In this document: positions 1-7,740 of the stretch, one piece after another
Numbering within the stretch: the stretch's first letter is position 1
How the letters are laid out: each line of letters starts with the position of its first letter
NCBI GenBank assembly: GCA_013042025.1
Contig: JABDQY010000021.1
Span: 1 to 12,413 of the forward strand
Length of the DNA stretch: 12,413 nt
Source of the DNA: Bacteroidia bacterium
GTDB lineage: Bacteria; Bacteroidota; Bacteroidia; NS11-12g; UBA9320
Direction of reading: 5' to 3'
Notes under the pieces: model-generated
Database searches by the model: none
Told to the model about the DNA's origin: nothing
What the model saw: the letters and a program-made list of their open reading frames with translations, nothing else
Translations under genes and position numbers: made by a program

Positions 1-1
1 A

Positions 2-217
2 GAATGGCCAGCAAAGGAAGAAATTGATACCATTACGTTATACATCAACCCAAGACTTCAAGAACAGTACCTGCAAAAAATGGTTGAACTAAAACCAAAA
101 CGAATTATCTGCAATCCAGGAACAGAAAATCCAGAATTAGAAAAATTAGCTCGATTACAAAATATAGAAGTATTAAATGCTTGCACCTTAGTACTTTTGC
201 GAACCAATCAATATTAA
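2..217 (+). CDS. CoA-binding domain protein (YccU-type), 3' part only
   Basis: This is the C-terminal 71 residues of a reading frame that enters from the left edge; the start lies outside the window. The translated end contains DTITLYINPRLQEQY, then KPKRIICNPGTENPE, and closes with ACTLVLLRTNQY. The CNPGTEN block and the terminal 'aCTLV.L' segment are typical of the small Rossmann-fold CoA-binding proteins (CoA_binding_2, E. coli YccU-like), which are usually about 120-140 residues, so roughly half is visible. By family knowledge such proteins bind CoA or acyl-CoA through the Rossmann fold; their physiological role is poorly defined. The stop TAA is followed after two bases by the ATG of the next gene, so the two are very probably co-transcribed and may be translationally coupled. 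Family assignment is fairly secure; function is not. Confidence 0.8.
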   Translation, partial: EWPAKEEIDTITLYINPRLQEQYLQKMVELKPKRIICNPGTENPELEKLARLQNIEVLNACTLVLLRTNQY

Positions 218-219
218 AA

Positions 220-996
220 ATGAAAAAGACATTCTTACTAGTTCTCATAAGCATCTCACTTTTTTCTTGTATGAATAATCAAGAGAAATTATTGAAAGCC
301 ATAACAAGCTTAGAACAATCAGAAAAACGCGGTACAGAAAATGGATTGAAAGAACTTGCTTCGTTGCATGGTAAATATGGAATGAAATACAATGATTCGT
401 TGGCTAATGACTATTTATATGCAGCAGCACAATATTATTTCTACGAGAATAATTATGATGAGAGTAAGTCTATGCTTTTTGAATACATTTCGAGAGACGA
501 CAGCACTGAGCGTTTTAGAAATGCAGCTTTAAACTTAGCTCAAATACAAGCGAAAGAAGGTAAATACAAACAAGCAGATGAACTTGTTTCAGAAACACTT
601 GACAAAATGCTTCCTACGAGTGCACAATGGCAAGATATTATTGGTTTATACGCAGACAAAATATCCAATTCAGAATCTACACCAACAGATTATGAGCGTA
701 TAGCATTGGCATACACCGCAACTGCACAATACAATAAAGCATTAATGAATCTTGATTCTGCAATAGCAAAGTTTCCTGAATATGAAAAGCGAGGTGACTT
801 GATGTATCGAGCGGGATTCATTGGTTGGGATTTCCTCAACAATAAAACGATTGCAACAAATTACTACAATCAATTTCTCGCTGCGTATCCTGAGGATCCA
901 AAGGCAGCAGAAGTGAAGAAAATTCTTAGTTCAGGCATGCTAGACATGAACGATGAACAAATATTAGAAATGCTAAAAGGTAACGCAAATAATTAA
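220..996 (+). CDS. TPR-like lipoprotein
   Basis: This is a 258-residue predicted lipoprotein. The N-terminus is MKK, then a hydrophobic run, then lipobox LFSC with the lipidated Cys at residue 17, which fixes the start at the ATG at 220. An upstream in-frame TTG at 181 would put 13 polar residues before the signal peptide and lies inside the preceding gene. The mature part is alpha-helical with TPR-like helix pairs, for example a Tyr/Ala-rich 'YLYAAAQYYFYENNYDES' segment, 'LAQIQAKEGKYKQADELV' and 'ALAYTATAQYNKALMNLDSAI', ending with 'YYNQFLAAYPEDPKAAEVKKIL', which resembles helices in BamD/YbgF-type TPR proteins. It likely sits on the periplasmic face of a membrane and mediates protein contacts; its partner is unknown. 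It lies 2 bases after the CoA-binding gene and 6 bases before the dehydrogenase gene. No Shine-Dalgarno sequence is visible. I do not recognise a named orthologue. Confidence 0.85.
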   Translation: MKKTFLLVLISISLFSCMNNQEKLLKAITSLEQSEKRGTENGLKELASLHGKYGMKYNDSLANDYLYAAAQYYFYENNYDESKSMLFEYISRDDSTERFRNAALNLAQIQAKEGKYKQADELVSETLDKMLPTSAQWQDIIGLYADKISNSESTPTDYERIALAYTATAQYNKALMNLDSAIAKFPEYEKRGDLMYRAGFIGWDFLNNKTIATNYYNQFLAAYPEDPKAAEVKKILSSGMLDMNDEQILEMLKGNANN

Positions 997-1002
997 TCTC
1001 TT

Positions 1003-1770
1003 ATGTCTCAAAAAACAGTTTTAATTACCGGAACAACTTCTGGAATAGGTGAAGCTACTGCTCATTTATTTGCAGAGAATAACTATCGAATTATTTTAAA
1101 CGGAAGAAGAAATGACCGTTTGGAAAAACAAGCCAAAGAGCTTGAAGCAAAATACAATTGCTCTACTTATTTAATGCATGCAGACGTTCGAGATAACGAT
1201 GCAGTTATAGCATTCTTTAATCAACTTCCTGAAAACTGGCAAAACATTGATGTATTGGTTAACAATGCTGGTTTAGCGGCTGGTTTGGAAGGAATTGAAG
1301 ATGGAGATATCGACAATTGGAATCGTATGATTGACACCAATGTAAAAGGTCTACTTTACGTAACAAAAGCGATGATTCCACTGCTGAAGAAAACAAAAGG
1401 ACATATTGTAAATATAGGCTCAATTGCCGGTAAAGAGGTATATCCAAATGGCAATGTGTATTGTGGAACCAAACACATGGTTGATGCATTGAATAAAGCA
1501 ATGCGTCGCGAATTAGCTGAAGCAGGTATCAAAGTTTCGAGTGTTAACCCAGGTGCAGTTGAAACAGAATTCTCAATCGTAAGATTGGATGGTGACGAAG
1601 AAAAAGCAAAGAATGTTTACGAAGGATTTGAAAATTTAATGGCTCAAGATATTGCAGACGCAATTTGGTATGTGGTGAGCAGACCTCGCCATGTAAATAT
1701 CAACGAATTGATTATTATGCCAACAGCACAACCTGCTGCGGGTACCGTTATAAAAAATAAAGGACTTTAA
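1003..1770 (+). CDS. Short-chain dehydrogenase/reductase (YdfG-like, classical SDR)
   Basis: This is a 255-residue cytoplasmic NAD(P)-dependent oxidoreductase of the classical SDR family. The dinucleotide-binding TGxxxGIG motif is at residues 9-16 (TGTTSGIG). NNAG is at 87-90, and the catalytic tetrad is complete with N113, S140, Y153 and K157 (YCGTK). The PG motif is at 183-184. Arg35-Arg36 after the second beta strand suggests a preference for NADP(H), as in E. coli YdfG, which oxidises serine and other 3-hydroxy acids; the closeness to YdfG is my inference from overall pattern and length (YdfG is about 248 aa). The substrate cannot be read from the sequence. It is the last gene of the left plus-strand run, starting 6 bases after the lipoprotein stop. 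Its TAA lies within a TTAA palindrome that also supplies the stop of the facing stress-protein gene. Confidence 0.9.
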   Translation: MSQKTVLITGTTSGIGEATAHLFAENNYRIILNGRRNDRLEKQAKELEAKYNCSTYLMHADVRDNDAVIAFFNQLPENWQNIDVLVNNAGLAAGLEGIEDGDIDNWNRMIDTNVKGLLYVTKAMIPLLKKTKGHIVNIGSIAGKEVYPNGNVYCGTKHMVDALNKAMRRELAEAGIKVSSVNPGAVETEFSIVRLDGDEEKAKNVYEGFENLMAQDIADAIWYVVSRPRHVNINELIIMPTAQPAAGTVIKNKGL

Positions 1771-2582
1771 TATCCTGCAGCTCCCGTTAAGCGAGTATCT
1801 CGAGAATGAACCGCCATTACAGGAATTGGACTATTATTCACCAATTGTTGTGAATAGGAATCCATAAATATTCCAGAACTTTCAGTCTCAGTCATAATGA
1901 GCATTAATCCTGCATTTACCGATGCTCCATATTCAATACATGTATCTGGAACATTAATCCCATATTTTGTATTTACAGTGTATTTAACACCTCTTTCTGC
2001 TAAATAACGCTCTGCTTGTCTTACATAAGCGTCTACACTTTTTACGGTATCTTTTGATTTACTTTTCGAAACTCCTAATATGTGCACTGTTGCTCCAAAT
2101 GCTTGAGCCAACTTTACACAATAGGATATTTTCTGTCGTGTTTGAGAAGAATCTGCAAGAGGCAGTAGAATATTATCAAAACTTAGATCTGATGCTGATT
2201 CTTGAGAGCAAATTACTGGACATGTAGAACTACTTATCACTTTAAATGCATTACTTCCCATCCAAAAGGGTTGCCAACCTTTCTTACCGTGTGAACCAAC
2301 AAGAATTAATGAATAATCACCTTCTTTTTCCAATTTAATAACCTCGTTGTACACTTTACCTGATTTCTCAATAATGTCCAATTCTATTCCTTTGGATGAA
2401 GAGAAATCCTCTAAGAATTTTTTTGAATCTGCAAATCCCTCATCTTTATTCCCCGATGAGACAAATAATGCTGTAATTTCTGATTCGAATTTTGATGCGA
2501 TATCACATGCCTTTTGTAATGCCACTCTTGACGCCTCACTGTTATCAAACGCCAATAATATTTTTTTGAAAGCCGATTCCAT
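1767..2582 (-). CDS. Universal stress protein, tandem UspA domains
   Basis: This 271-residue protein has two UspA-like domains, about residues 5-126 and 134-259. Domain 1 begins KKILLAFDNSE with Asp13 at the ATP-contact position and carries the intact nucleotide-binding signature G-2x-G-9x-G-S (G96, G99, G109, S110, starting GSHG). It should therefore bind ATP. Domain 2 starts with 'NILLPLADSSQTRQ' and keeps the fold pattern through 'PIPVMAVHS', but the glycine signature is absent ('TETESSGIFMDSYSQQ'), so it is probably a non-binding partner lobe. Tandem Usps of about 270-280 aa are common in Bacteroidota and are usually linked to starvation, redox or energy stress; the specific trigger here is unknown. 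The gene faces the SDR gene with a 4-base overlap at the stops. The ATG at 2582 is the first sensible start, since hydrophobic beta strand 1 follows directly. Confidence 0.92.
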   Translation of the reverse strand: MESAFKKILLAFDNSEASRVALQKACDIASKFESEITALFVSSGNKDEGFADSKKFLEDFSSSKGIELDIIEKSGKVYNEVIKLEKEGDYSLILVGSHGKKGWQPFWMGSNAFKVISSSTCPVICSQESASDLSFDNILLPLADSSQTRQKISYCVKLAQAFGATVHILGVSKSKSKDTVKSVDAYVRQAERYLAERGVKYTVNTKYGINVPDTCIEYGASVNAGLMLIMTETESSGIFMDSYSQQLVNNSPIPVMAVHSRDTRLTGAAGY

Positions 2583-2609
2583 ATTATTTAGATTGTAATA
2601 AGTTTGCGA

Positions 2610-2617
2610 TAAATTTA
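2610..2617. promoter_or_regulatory. Possible bidirectional -7 element in the Usp/lipoprotein gap
   Basis: The 51-base gap between the divergent stress-protein and LEA-like lipoprotein genes contains the palindrome TAAATTTA. On either strand it matches seven of eight positions of the Bacteroidota -7 consensus TAnnTTTG. It lies 27 bases before the stress-protein ATG and 16 before the lipoprotein ATG, which is compatible with short leaders both ways. No well-spaced -33 TTTG is present on either strand: TTTG at 2603-2606 is too close, and TTG at 2593-2595 is slightly short. AT-rich palindromes arise easily by chance, so this is only a candidate. Confidence 0.2.
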
Positions 2618-2633
2618 GTAAATAATTTCACAA

Positions 2634-3125
2634 ATGCACTATTTCAAGTTAATCACCTTCACCATTCTTCTATTTGGACTTACCACTGGATGTAGTGGAC
2701 CAAGTTCTCCTTCGTTCGAAACTTTAGAGGAATTGAAGGTAGTAAGTGCAAGTGCCGACAAAGTAGTTTTAGAAGGCAAAGCGGTTTATCACAACCCAAA
2801 TAATATCACTGGAATGTTAACTAAAACAGAGATGAAAATATTTATCAACGATGTAGAGGTTACCGAAATAAATCAAAATCATTCTATAGCAGTTCCTAAA
2901 GCAAGCGACTTTAAAGTTCCTGTTAGTTTTCAGTTTAATCCTAAAAAGTTGAGAGAAGAAAACAAAGGTTTTTTAAGAAATGCCTTGAAGACTTTTTTAA
3001 ATAAGAAAATGGAAGTGCACTACAAGGGATTTGTTACCATTGAAGTTTTGCGGATGTCATTTGATGTGCCAGTTGATTACTCTGAAAAAGTAAGCTTGGG
3101 TCTACGGTATGAAGACACTAATTAA
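2634..3125 (+). CDS. LEA14/WHy-like lipoprotein
   Basis: This 163-residue predicted lipoprotein has a short signal peptide ending in lipobox LTTGC, with the lipidated Cys at residue 20. The mature part (about 27-158) reads as one beta-sandwich of the LEA type 2 / WHy class: a first strand pair around 'LKVVSASADKVVLEGKAVYHNPN', where the HNPN turn at 53-56 is characteristic, then 'MKIFINDVEVTEIN', then 'FKVPVSFQFNPKKL', and a final 'VHYKGFVTIEVLRMSFDVPVDYS'. Bacterial single-domain members are membrane-attached proteins of unclear role; plant relatives are stress-linked. No partner is evident. It is transcribed alone, divergent from the stress protein and convergent with dnaE, whose 3' end it overlaps by 8 bases (CTAATTAA). 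Family call is good; function is unknown. Confidence 0.8.
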   Translation: MHYFKLITFTILLFGLTTGCSGPSSPSFETLEELKVVSASADKVVLEGKAVYHNPNNITGMLTKTEMKIFINDVEVTEINQNHSIAVPKASDFKVPVSFQFNPKKLREENKGFLRNALKTFLNKKMEVHYKGFVTIEVLRMSFDVPVDYSEKVSLGLRYEDTN

Positions 3126-6100
3126 ACCTGAAATCCAAGTTTAAATCTTCCAATTTCTGTTTTGTTATTTCATCCATTTGCAACTTGTAGCGTGTTGAAG
3201 TAGCATTTACAGACTTATCTCCATCCTTAATTTTAAAGCATAACCCAACCTTCCCACGTTCATCCACCAAATCAAAGATAGAAGCCATAAGGTCTTCATT
3301 TAACTCTTCCGGATGTATGCTTAAGGTTACCTTTCTAAGTTGGTTTTCTACTGCATCTTGAAGGAAAGACATGTTGGTGATGTTGAGGTCTAGCTTCGAT
3401 GGATCTCGATAGCTTTCTTCTCCTGTAGCAGAAATAAAGATTTGAGCGTTTAATTCAATCCAACCTTTGTATGAAGTGTATTTCTCACCAAAAAGAGCAA
3501 ATTCTCTCGTTCCCGAGAAGTCTTCTAATGTAAAAATGCAAAATGGTTTTCCATTCTTAGACACTGCATCACGCACGGTGGTGATTAATCCTGCCAAATG
3601 AATTTGACTCCCCTTTAACTCTAAGTTTTTCTCTTCAATTTCTGTTAACGTATGAGTCGTAAAATGATCTATTTCAAATTTGTAATTGTTCAATGGATGA
3701 CCAGAGATATAAATCCCTACCAATTCTTTTTCACGTTGAAGCTTTTCCATTAAAGACCAATCCTCAATTTGAGGAAGTTCAGGTTCTTTAATTTCAAGAC
3801 TGCCTGCGGCACCAAACAACGAGGCTTGATTATTTAATTCATCGTTCTGAACCTGATTTCCAAACTTAATAGCTAGGCTTAATCCTGTTCCTTGGCCAAC
3901 ATCCGTTACATAGCTCGATCGATTCACTCCAAATTCATCAAATGCACCTGCTATTGCTAAGTTCTCCAGCGACTTTTTGTTTACAGTACGTTGATTTGCT
4001 CTTTTGCAAATTTCAAACACGCTTGAATACGTTCCATTTTCTTTTCGCTCTTTTATGATTTCAGCGGCAGCGGTGTCCCCTACTCCTTTAATCGCTGCTA
4101 ATCCAAATCGAATAGCACCTTCTTTGTTTACACTAAATTTCTTTTGACTTTCGTTTGCACTTGGACCTAATATTTCAATTCCCATCCATTTGCATTCATC
4201 CATAAAGAAACTCACTTTCTTTATATCGTTCATATTATGCGTAAGAACTGAAGCCATAAATTCAGCTGGGTAATGGGCCTTCAAATAACCCGTTTGAAAT
4301 GCTAAATAGGCATAACACGTACTGTGGCTTTTATTAAATGCATAGGATGCAAATGCTTCCCAATCTTTCCATACTTTTTTGAGCGTATCTTCTGCATATC
4401 CTTTTTCTACTCCTTGACTAATAAATAAATCAAAGAGTTTGTTCATCTCCTCAATTTTCTTTTTACCCATTGCCTTTCTCAAACTATCAGCCTGACCTTT
4501 GGTAAAACCAGCAAGTTTTTGAGAGAGCAACATAACCTGCTCTTGATATACCGTAATTCCGTAAGTATCAGCCAGGTATTCCTCCATCCCCTCTAAATCA
4601 TATTTGATTTCTTGTCTTCCATGCTTACGAGCAATAAAGTCTTTGATATAATCCATAGGACCAGGACGGTACAATGCGTTCATGGCAATCAAATCTTCAA
4701 ACTTGTCGGGTTTTAACATCTTCAAGTTCTTTTGCATTCCTGGACTTTCAAATTGAAATACACCGTTTGTATTCCCTTTTGCAAACAGCTCTAAGGTCTT
4801 AGGATCATCCAACGGAATATCATCTGGAACAATCTCAATTCCATGTTTGTCTTTAATAATTTCTACCGCATCTTTTATGATGGTTAAGGTTTTTAAACCT
4901 AAGAAATCCATCTTCAGCAACCCAGCATCTTCAACAACACTGTTATCGAATTGCGTTACGAGTAAGTCGGAATCTTTTGCAGTGGTTACCGGAACATACT
5001 TGGTAATATCATCTGGTGTAATAATCACACCACAAGCATGTATCCCCGTATTTCGAACAGAACCTTCCAACCTTTTTGCTGTGCGAATCATCTTTCCTAT
5101 ATCATCGTCTTTAACAGCTAGTTTTCTAAATTCTTGTGCAGCTTGAACCTGTTCAGAGTTCATCGCATCTTTCAGTTTTTTCTGAATTCCATCGTCTCCT
5201 AAAACTTTGTTTAAGTTAGCACTAAGATGCGATGGGAATGTTTTGGTGACTCTATCCACTTCAGATAATGGAACGTCCAATACCCTTCCTACATCACGCA
5301 GAGACGAACGTGCAGCCATGGATCCGTAGGTGATTATTTGGGCTACTTGTTTTTGTCCGTATTTTTCAACTACATAGTCGATAACTTTCTGTCTTCCTTC
5401 ATCATCAAAGTCAATATCAATATCCGGAAGTGACACTCTTTCTGGATTTAGAAAACGCTCAAAAAGTAAGTCGTACGCAATAGGGTCTACATTTGTAATA
5501 CCGAGGCAATAGGCAACAGCTGAACCAGCGGCTGAACCTCTACCTGGCCCAACGGAAACGCCCATATCTCGGGCAACACTTGTAAAATCTTGAACAATAA
5601 GGAAGTATCCAGGATAACCACTTTCAGCGATTACTTGTAACTCAAAGTTCAAACGTTCCTCTACATCAATAGACATCTGCGGATATCTACGTTTAGCCCC
5701 TTCAAACGTCAAGAATCGTAAATATTCATCTTGCGTTTTAAACTGAGGAGGCATTGTATAATTGGGAAGCAATACATCTCTTGTAAGCTTAGGCGTTTCA
5801 ATGCTATCAACAATAATATTGGTATTATCCAAGGCTTCAGGGATATCAGCAAATAAACGGCCCATCTCCTCTTGTGTTTTGAAAAAGAACTCGTTATTGG
5901 GAAATGCAAATCGCATTCCTTTTCCATATCCTTTTGGATCAGTTATTCGAGAACCAGTATTTACACAAAGAAGAATATCGTGAGGCAACGCATCATCCTC
6001 TTCCATGTAGTGAGAATCATTTGTTGCGATTACATTCAACTCATACTTATGGGCAAATTTCATCAAGACCTGATTTACAGCTTCTTGACTCATTCCGGTT

Positions 6101-6657
6101 CCATCAATATTTTCTATACCATGACGTTGCAATTCGATATAGAAATCATCACCAAAAATTTCAATGTATTCTTTTACCAGTTTTTCAGCTTCCTCTTCAC
6201 CTTTAAACAGTATTGCTTGTGGAATTTCTGCACCTATACAGCATGAAGTTGCTATAAGACCTTCACTATACTTCTTTAGCGTATCTTTATCAATTCTTGG
6301 ATATTTACCGTACAACCCTTCCATGTATCCAATGGAACATAGAAGCGACAGGTTCTCATATCCTTTTTGATTCTTAGCTAGAATTAACTGATGATATCGC
6401 TTGTCTTTTGTATCCCCTACAAATGATCGTCTTGTGCGATCCTCAACCATGTAAAACTCGCATCCTACAATTGGCTTAACACCATGTTTTAAACCTGAAT
6501 TAACAAATTTAAATGCTCCAAACATGTTTCCATGATCGGTAAGAGCGACAGCTCGCATACCATCTTCTTTCGCTTTTGCAAACATTGCATCTATTGGAGC
6601 GGCTCCATCTAAAAGTGAAAACTGGCTATGACAATGAAGGTGAGAAAATGATGGCAT
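3118..6657 (-). CDS. dnaE: DNA polymerase III alpha subunit
   Basis: This is the replicative C-family DNA polymerase, 1179 residues, close to E. coli DnaE (1160). Domains in order are: PHP (about 1-230) opening with HLHCHSQFSLLDG; the palm with catalytic Asp in PDIDIDF (412, 414) and MDFLGL (D584), and conserved GPGRGSAAGS at 370-379; fingers including FQFESPGM, ALYRPGPMDYI and YQEQVMLL; a helix-hairpin-helix near 853-868; an internal sliding-clamp motif QASLF at 944-948; an OB fold from about 1017 to 1100; and a C-terminal tau-binding-like domain. The PHP domain keeps all nine metal-ligand positions (H8, H10, D17, H42, E67, H89, C140, D214, H216), which predicts an active 3'-5' exonuclease, unlike E. 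coli. The start ATG directly precedes the conserved PHP motif. The gene stands alone on its strand, divergent from the CPBP gene and convergent with the LEA-like lipoprotein gene. No frameshift or truncation is seen. Confidence 0.98.
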   Translation of the reverse strand: MPSFSHLHCHSQFSLLDGAAPIDAMFAKAKEDGMRAVALTDHGNMFGAFKFVNSGLKHGVKPIVGCEFYMVEDRTRRSFVGDTKDKRYHQLILAKNQKGYENLSLLCSIGYMEGLYGKYPRIDKDTLKKYSEGLIATSCCIGAEIPQAILFKGEEEAEKLVKEYIEIFGDDFYIELQRHGIENIDGTGMSQEAVNQVLMKFAHKYELNVIATNDSHYMEEDDALPHDILLCVNTGSRITDPKGYGKGMRFAFPNNEFFFKTQEEMGRLFADIPEALDNTNIIVDSIETPKLTRDVLLPNYTMPPQFKTQDEYLRFLTFEGAKRRYPQMSIDVEERLNFELQVIAESGYPGYFLIVQDFTSVARDMGVSVGPGRGSAAGSAVAYCLGITNVDPIAYDLLFERFLNPERVSLPDIDIDFDDEGRQKVIDYVVEKYGQKQVAQIITYGSMAARSSLRDVGRVLDVPLSEVDRVTKTFPSHLSANLNKVLGDDGIQKKLKDAMNSEQVQAAQEFRKLAVKDDDIGKMIRTAKRLEGSVRNTGIHACGVIITPDDITKYVPVTTAKDSDLLVTQFDNSVVEDAGLLKMDFLGLKTLTIIKDAVEIIKDKHGIEIVPDDIPLDDPKTLELFAKGNTNGVFQFESPGMQKNLKMLKPDKFEDLIAMNALYRPGPMDYIKDFIARKHGRQEIKYDLEGMEEYLADTYGITVYQEQVMLLSQKLAGFTKGQADSLRKAMGKKKIEEMNKLFDLFISQGVEKGYAEDTLKKVWKDWEAFASYAFNKSHSTCYAYLAFQTGYLKAHYPAEFMASVLTHNMNDIKKVSFFMDECKWMGIEILGPSANESQKKFSVNKEGAIRFGLAAIKGVGDTAAAEIIKERKENGTYSSVFEICKRANQRTVNKKSLENLAIAGAFDEFGVNRSSYVTDVGQGTGLSLAIKFGNQVQNDELNNQASLFGAAGSLEIKEPELPQIEDWSLMEKLQREKELVGIYISGHPLNNYKFEIDHFTTHTLTEIEEKNLELKGSQIHLAGLITTVRDAVSKNGKPFCIFTLEDFSGTREFALFGEKYTSYKGWIELNAQIFISATGEESYRDPSKLDLNITNMSFLQDAVENQLRKVTLSIHPEELNEDLMASIFDLVDERGKVGLCFKIKDGDKSVNATSTRYKLQMDEITKQKLEDLNLDFRFN

Positions 6658-6771
6658 TATTTATTCTTAATGCACAAGTATAACTCAATTCTCACTGAAG
6701 ATTTTAAGATTTTACTGACGTCTTTTACATTTCAAAGTGGATAACGTAATATTGTTTTGATTTAGAGCAAT
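6658..6771. promoter_or_regulatory. Divergent intergenic region, dnaE / CPBP-recG
   Basis: These 114 AT-rich bases separate the starts of dnaE (minus) and the CPBP-recG pair (plus) and must hold promoters for both unless transcription enters from elsewhere. On the minus strand TATACTTG (plus-strand positions 6675-6682) matches seven of eight bases of TAnnTTTG and lies 17 bases before the dnaE ATG, but I see no TTTG at the proper -33 distance. On the plus strand only loose matches occur around 6750-6762 (TATTGTTTTG, wrong spacing). I see no operator-like inverted repeat, riboswitch or small gene here. Confidence 0.35.
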
Positions 6772-7740
6772 TTGAAAAAGATTATTCAATACCTTAACAA
6801 ATTTTACACAACTCAATTCAGTTGGATAGAATTCATAATTGCACTATTTTTTTTAATCGGTTTTTGCTTTTTTAGGTACTACCATTACATTCCGTATAAC
6901 GGAGGTAAAATATCACTTTTAACAAGCTGGTGGTACGATGCATATTTTGCGAATAACAAATTTGGATTCCATTTTATATTGTATGCCACACCACTTCTAG
7001 TTGGATATTTAGTGAGCAGTATCATTCATAAAGAATGGCATTTTTGGACCAACCCAAAATTCCTGTTCTTGGTTGTTTTTGGCGTTGCCGTTTTTTCGTT
7101 TAGAACAAACATTTCGTTTTATATAAAGGATTTCCTTGATCAAAACTATACATACGAACATCTCGACTGGTTAAAGAGTATTACTACCACCGTTGGGAGA
7201 GGATTGTTTCTTTTTGTTGCTCTTTACATCTATTGGTTTGTGGTAGATAGGAAGAATCAACCTTTTTACGGCTTTACCACTAAAAACTTTGACACGAAGC
7301 CCTATTTTGTTATGCTGCTTATTATGGTTCCCTTAATCGCAGCAGCGAGTACTCAAGCAGATTTTTTAACCACATATCCCCGTGTACAGAAGTTATTATC
7401 CTTAAATATTGAAGTCAGTAATCATTGGAAGCACTTTGCTATTTATGAGTTTTTATACGGACTCGATTTTTTTACCATAGAGTTTTTCTTTAGAGGATTT
7501 ATGATTCTCGCTTTTGTAGGAATTGTTGGTCCAAGAGCAATAATCCCAATGGCTTATATCTATTTTGTAATCCACTGGAATAAGCCGATGGGTGAATTAA
7601 TTAGCTCATTCTTTGGAGGTTCATTGTTAGGAGTAATTGCGTATTACAGTAAATCGATCATTGGTGGTATTATAGTTCATGTTGGAATAGCGTGGATGAT
7701 GGAAATTGGAGCATTTATTAGTAAGTATTTCTTCCCATGA
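6772..7740 (+). CDS. CPBP-family intramembrane protein (Abi/CAAX-protease-like)
   Basis: This is a 322-residue polytopic inner-membrane protein with about seven or eight hydrophobic segments (roughly 19-36, 64-83, 97-113, 143-158, 177-193, 222-250, 255-268 and 277-312). The C-terminal part fits the CPBP (CAAX protease/bacteriocin-processing) family: motif 1 IEFFFRG (E237, R241), motif 2 FVIHW (H268) and a final His in IVHVG (H303). The usual motif 1 is EExxFRG; here the first Glu is Ile236, so peptidase activity is uncertain. The start is the TTG at 6772: an in-frame TAG lies at 6763-6765 and the next in-frame ATG is near residue 181, inside the membrane core. MKKIIQY at the N-terminus supports this. 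The stop overlaps the recG start (ATGA), so the two are probably translationally coupled. The substrate is unknown. Confidence 0.8.
   Translation: MKKIIQYLNKFYTTQFSWIEFIIALFFLIGFCFFRYYHYIPYNGGKISLLTSWWYDAYFANNKFGFHFILYATPLLVGYLVSSIIHKEWHFWTNPKFLFLVVFGVAVFSFRTNISFYIKDFLDQNYTYEHLDWLKSITTTVGRGLFLFVALYIYWFVVDRKNQPFYGFTTKNFDTKPYFVMLLIMVPLIAAASTQADFLTTYPRVQKLLSLNIEVSNHWKHFAIYEFLYGLDFFTIEFFFRGFMILAFVGIVGPRAIIPMAYIYFVIHWNKPMGELISSFFGGSLLGVIAYYSKSIIGGIIVHVGIAWMMEIGAFISKYFFP

Noticed and set aside
181..219. In-frame TTG at 181 as an earlier start for the TPR lipoprotein
   Set aside because: It lies within the preceding CoA-binding gene and would put a polar 13-residue extension before the lipoprotein signal peptide; ATG 220 fits far better.
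1754..1776. Possible hairpin AGGA...TCCT at the SDR/Usp junction
   Set aside because: The stem is only four bases and no T-run follows; likely chance.
2347..2598. An 83-codon plus-strand open frame opposite the Usp gene
   Set aside because: It is antisense to the conserved first Usp domain and extends into the intergenic gap without any start context or domain.
4847..6370. Several open frames of 68-124 codons on the plus strand opposite dnaE
   Set aside because: They lie entirely antisense to well-conserved dnaE codons, have no recognisable domains and are expected by chance opposite a long AT-rich gene.
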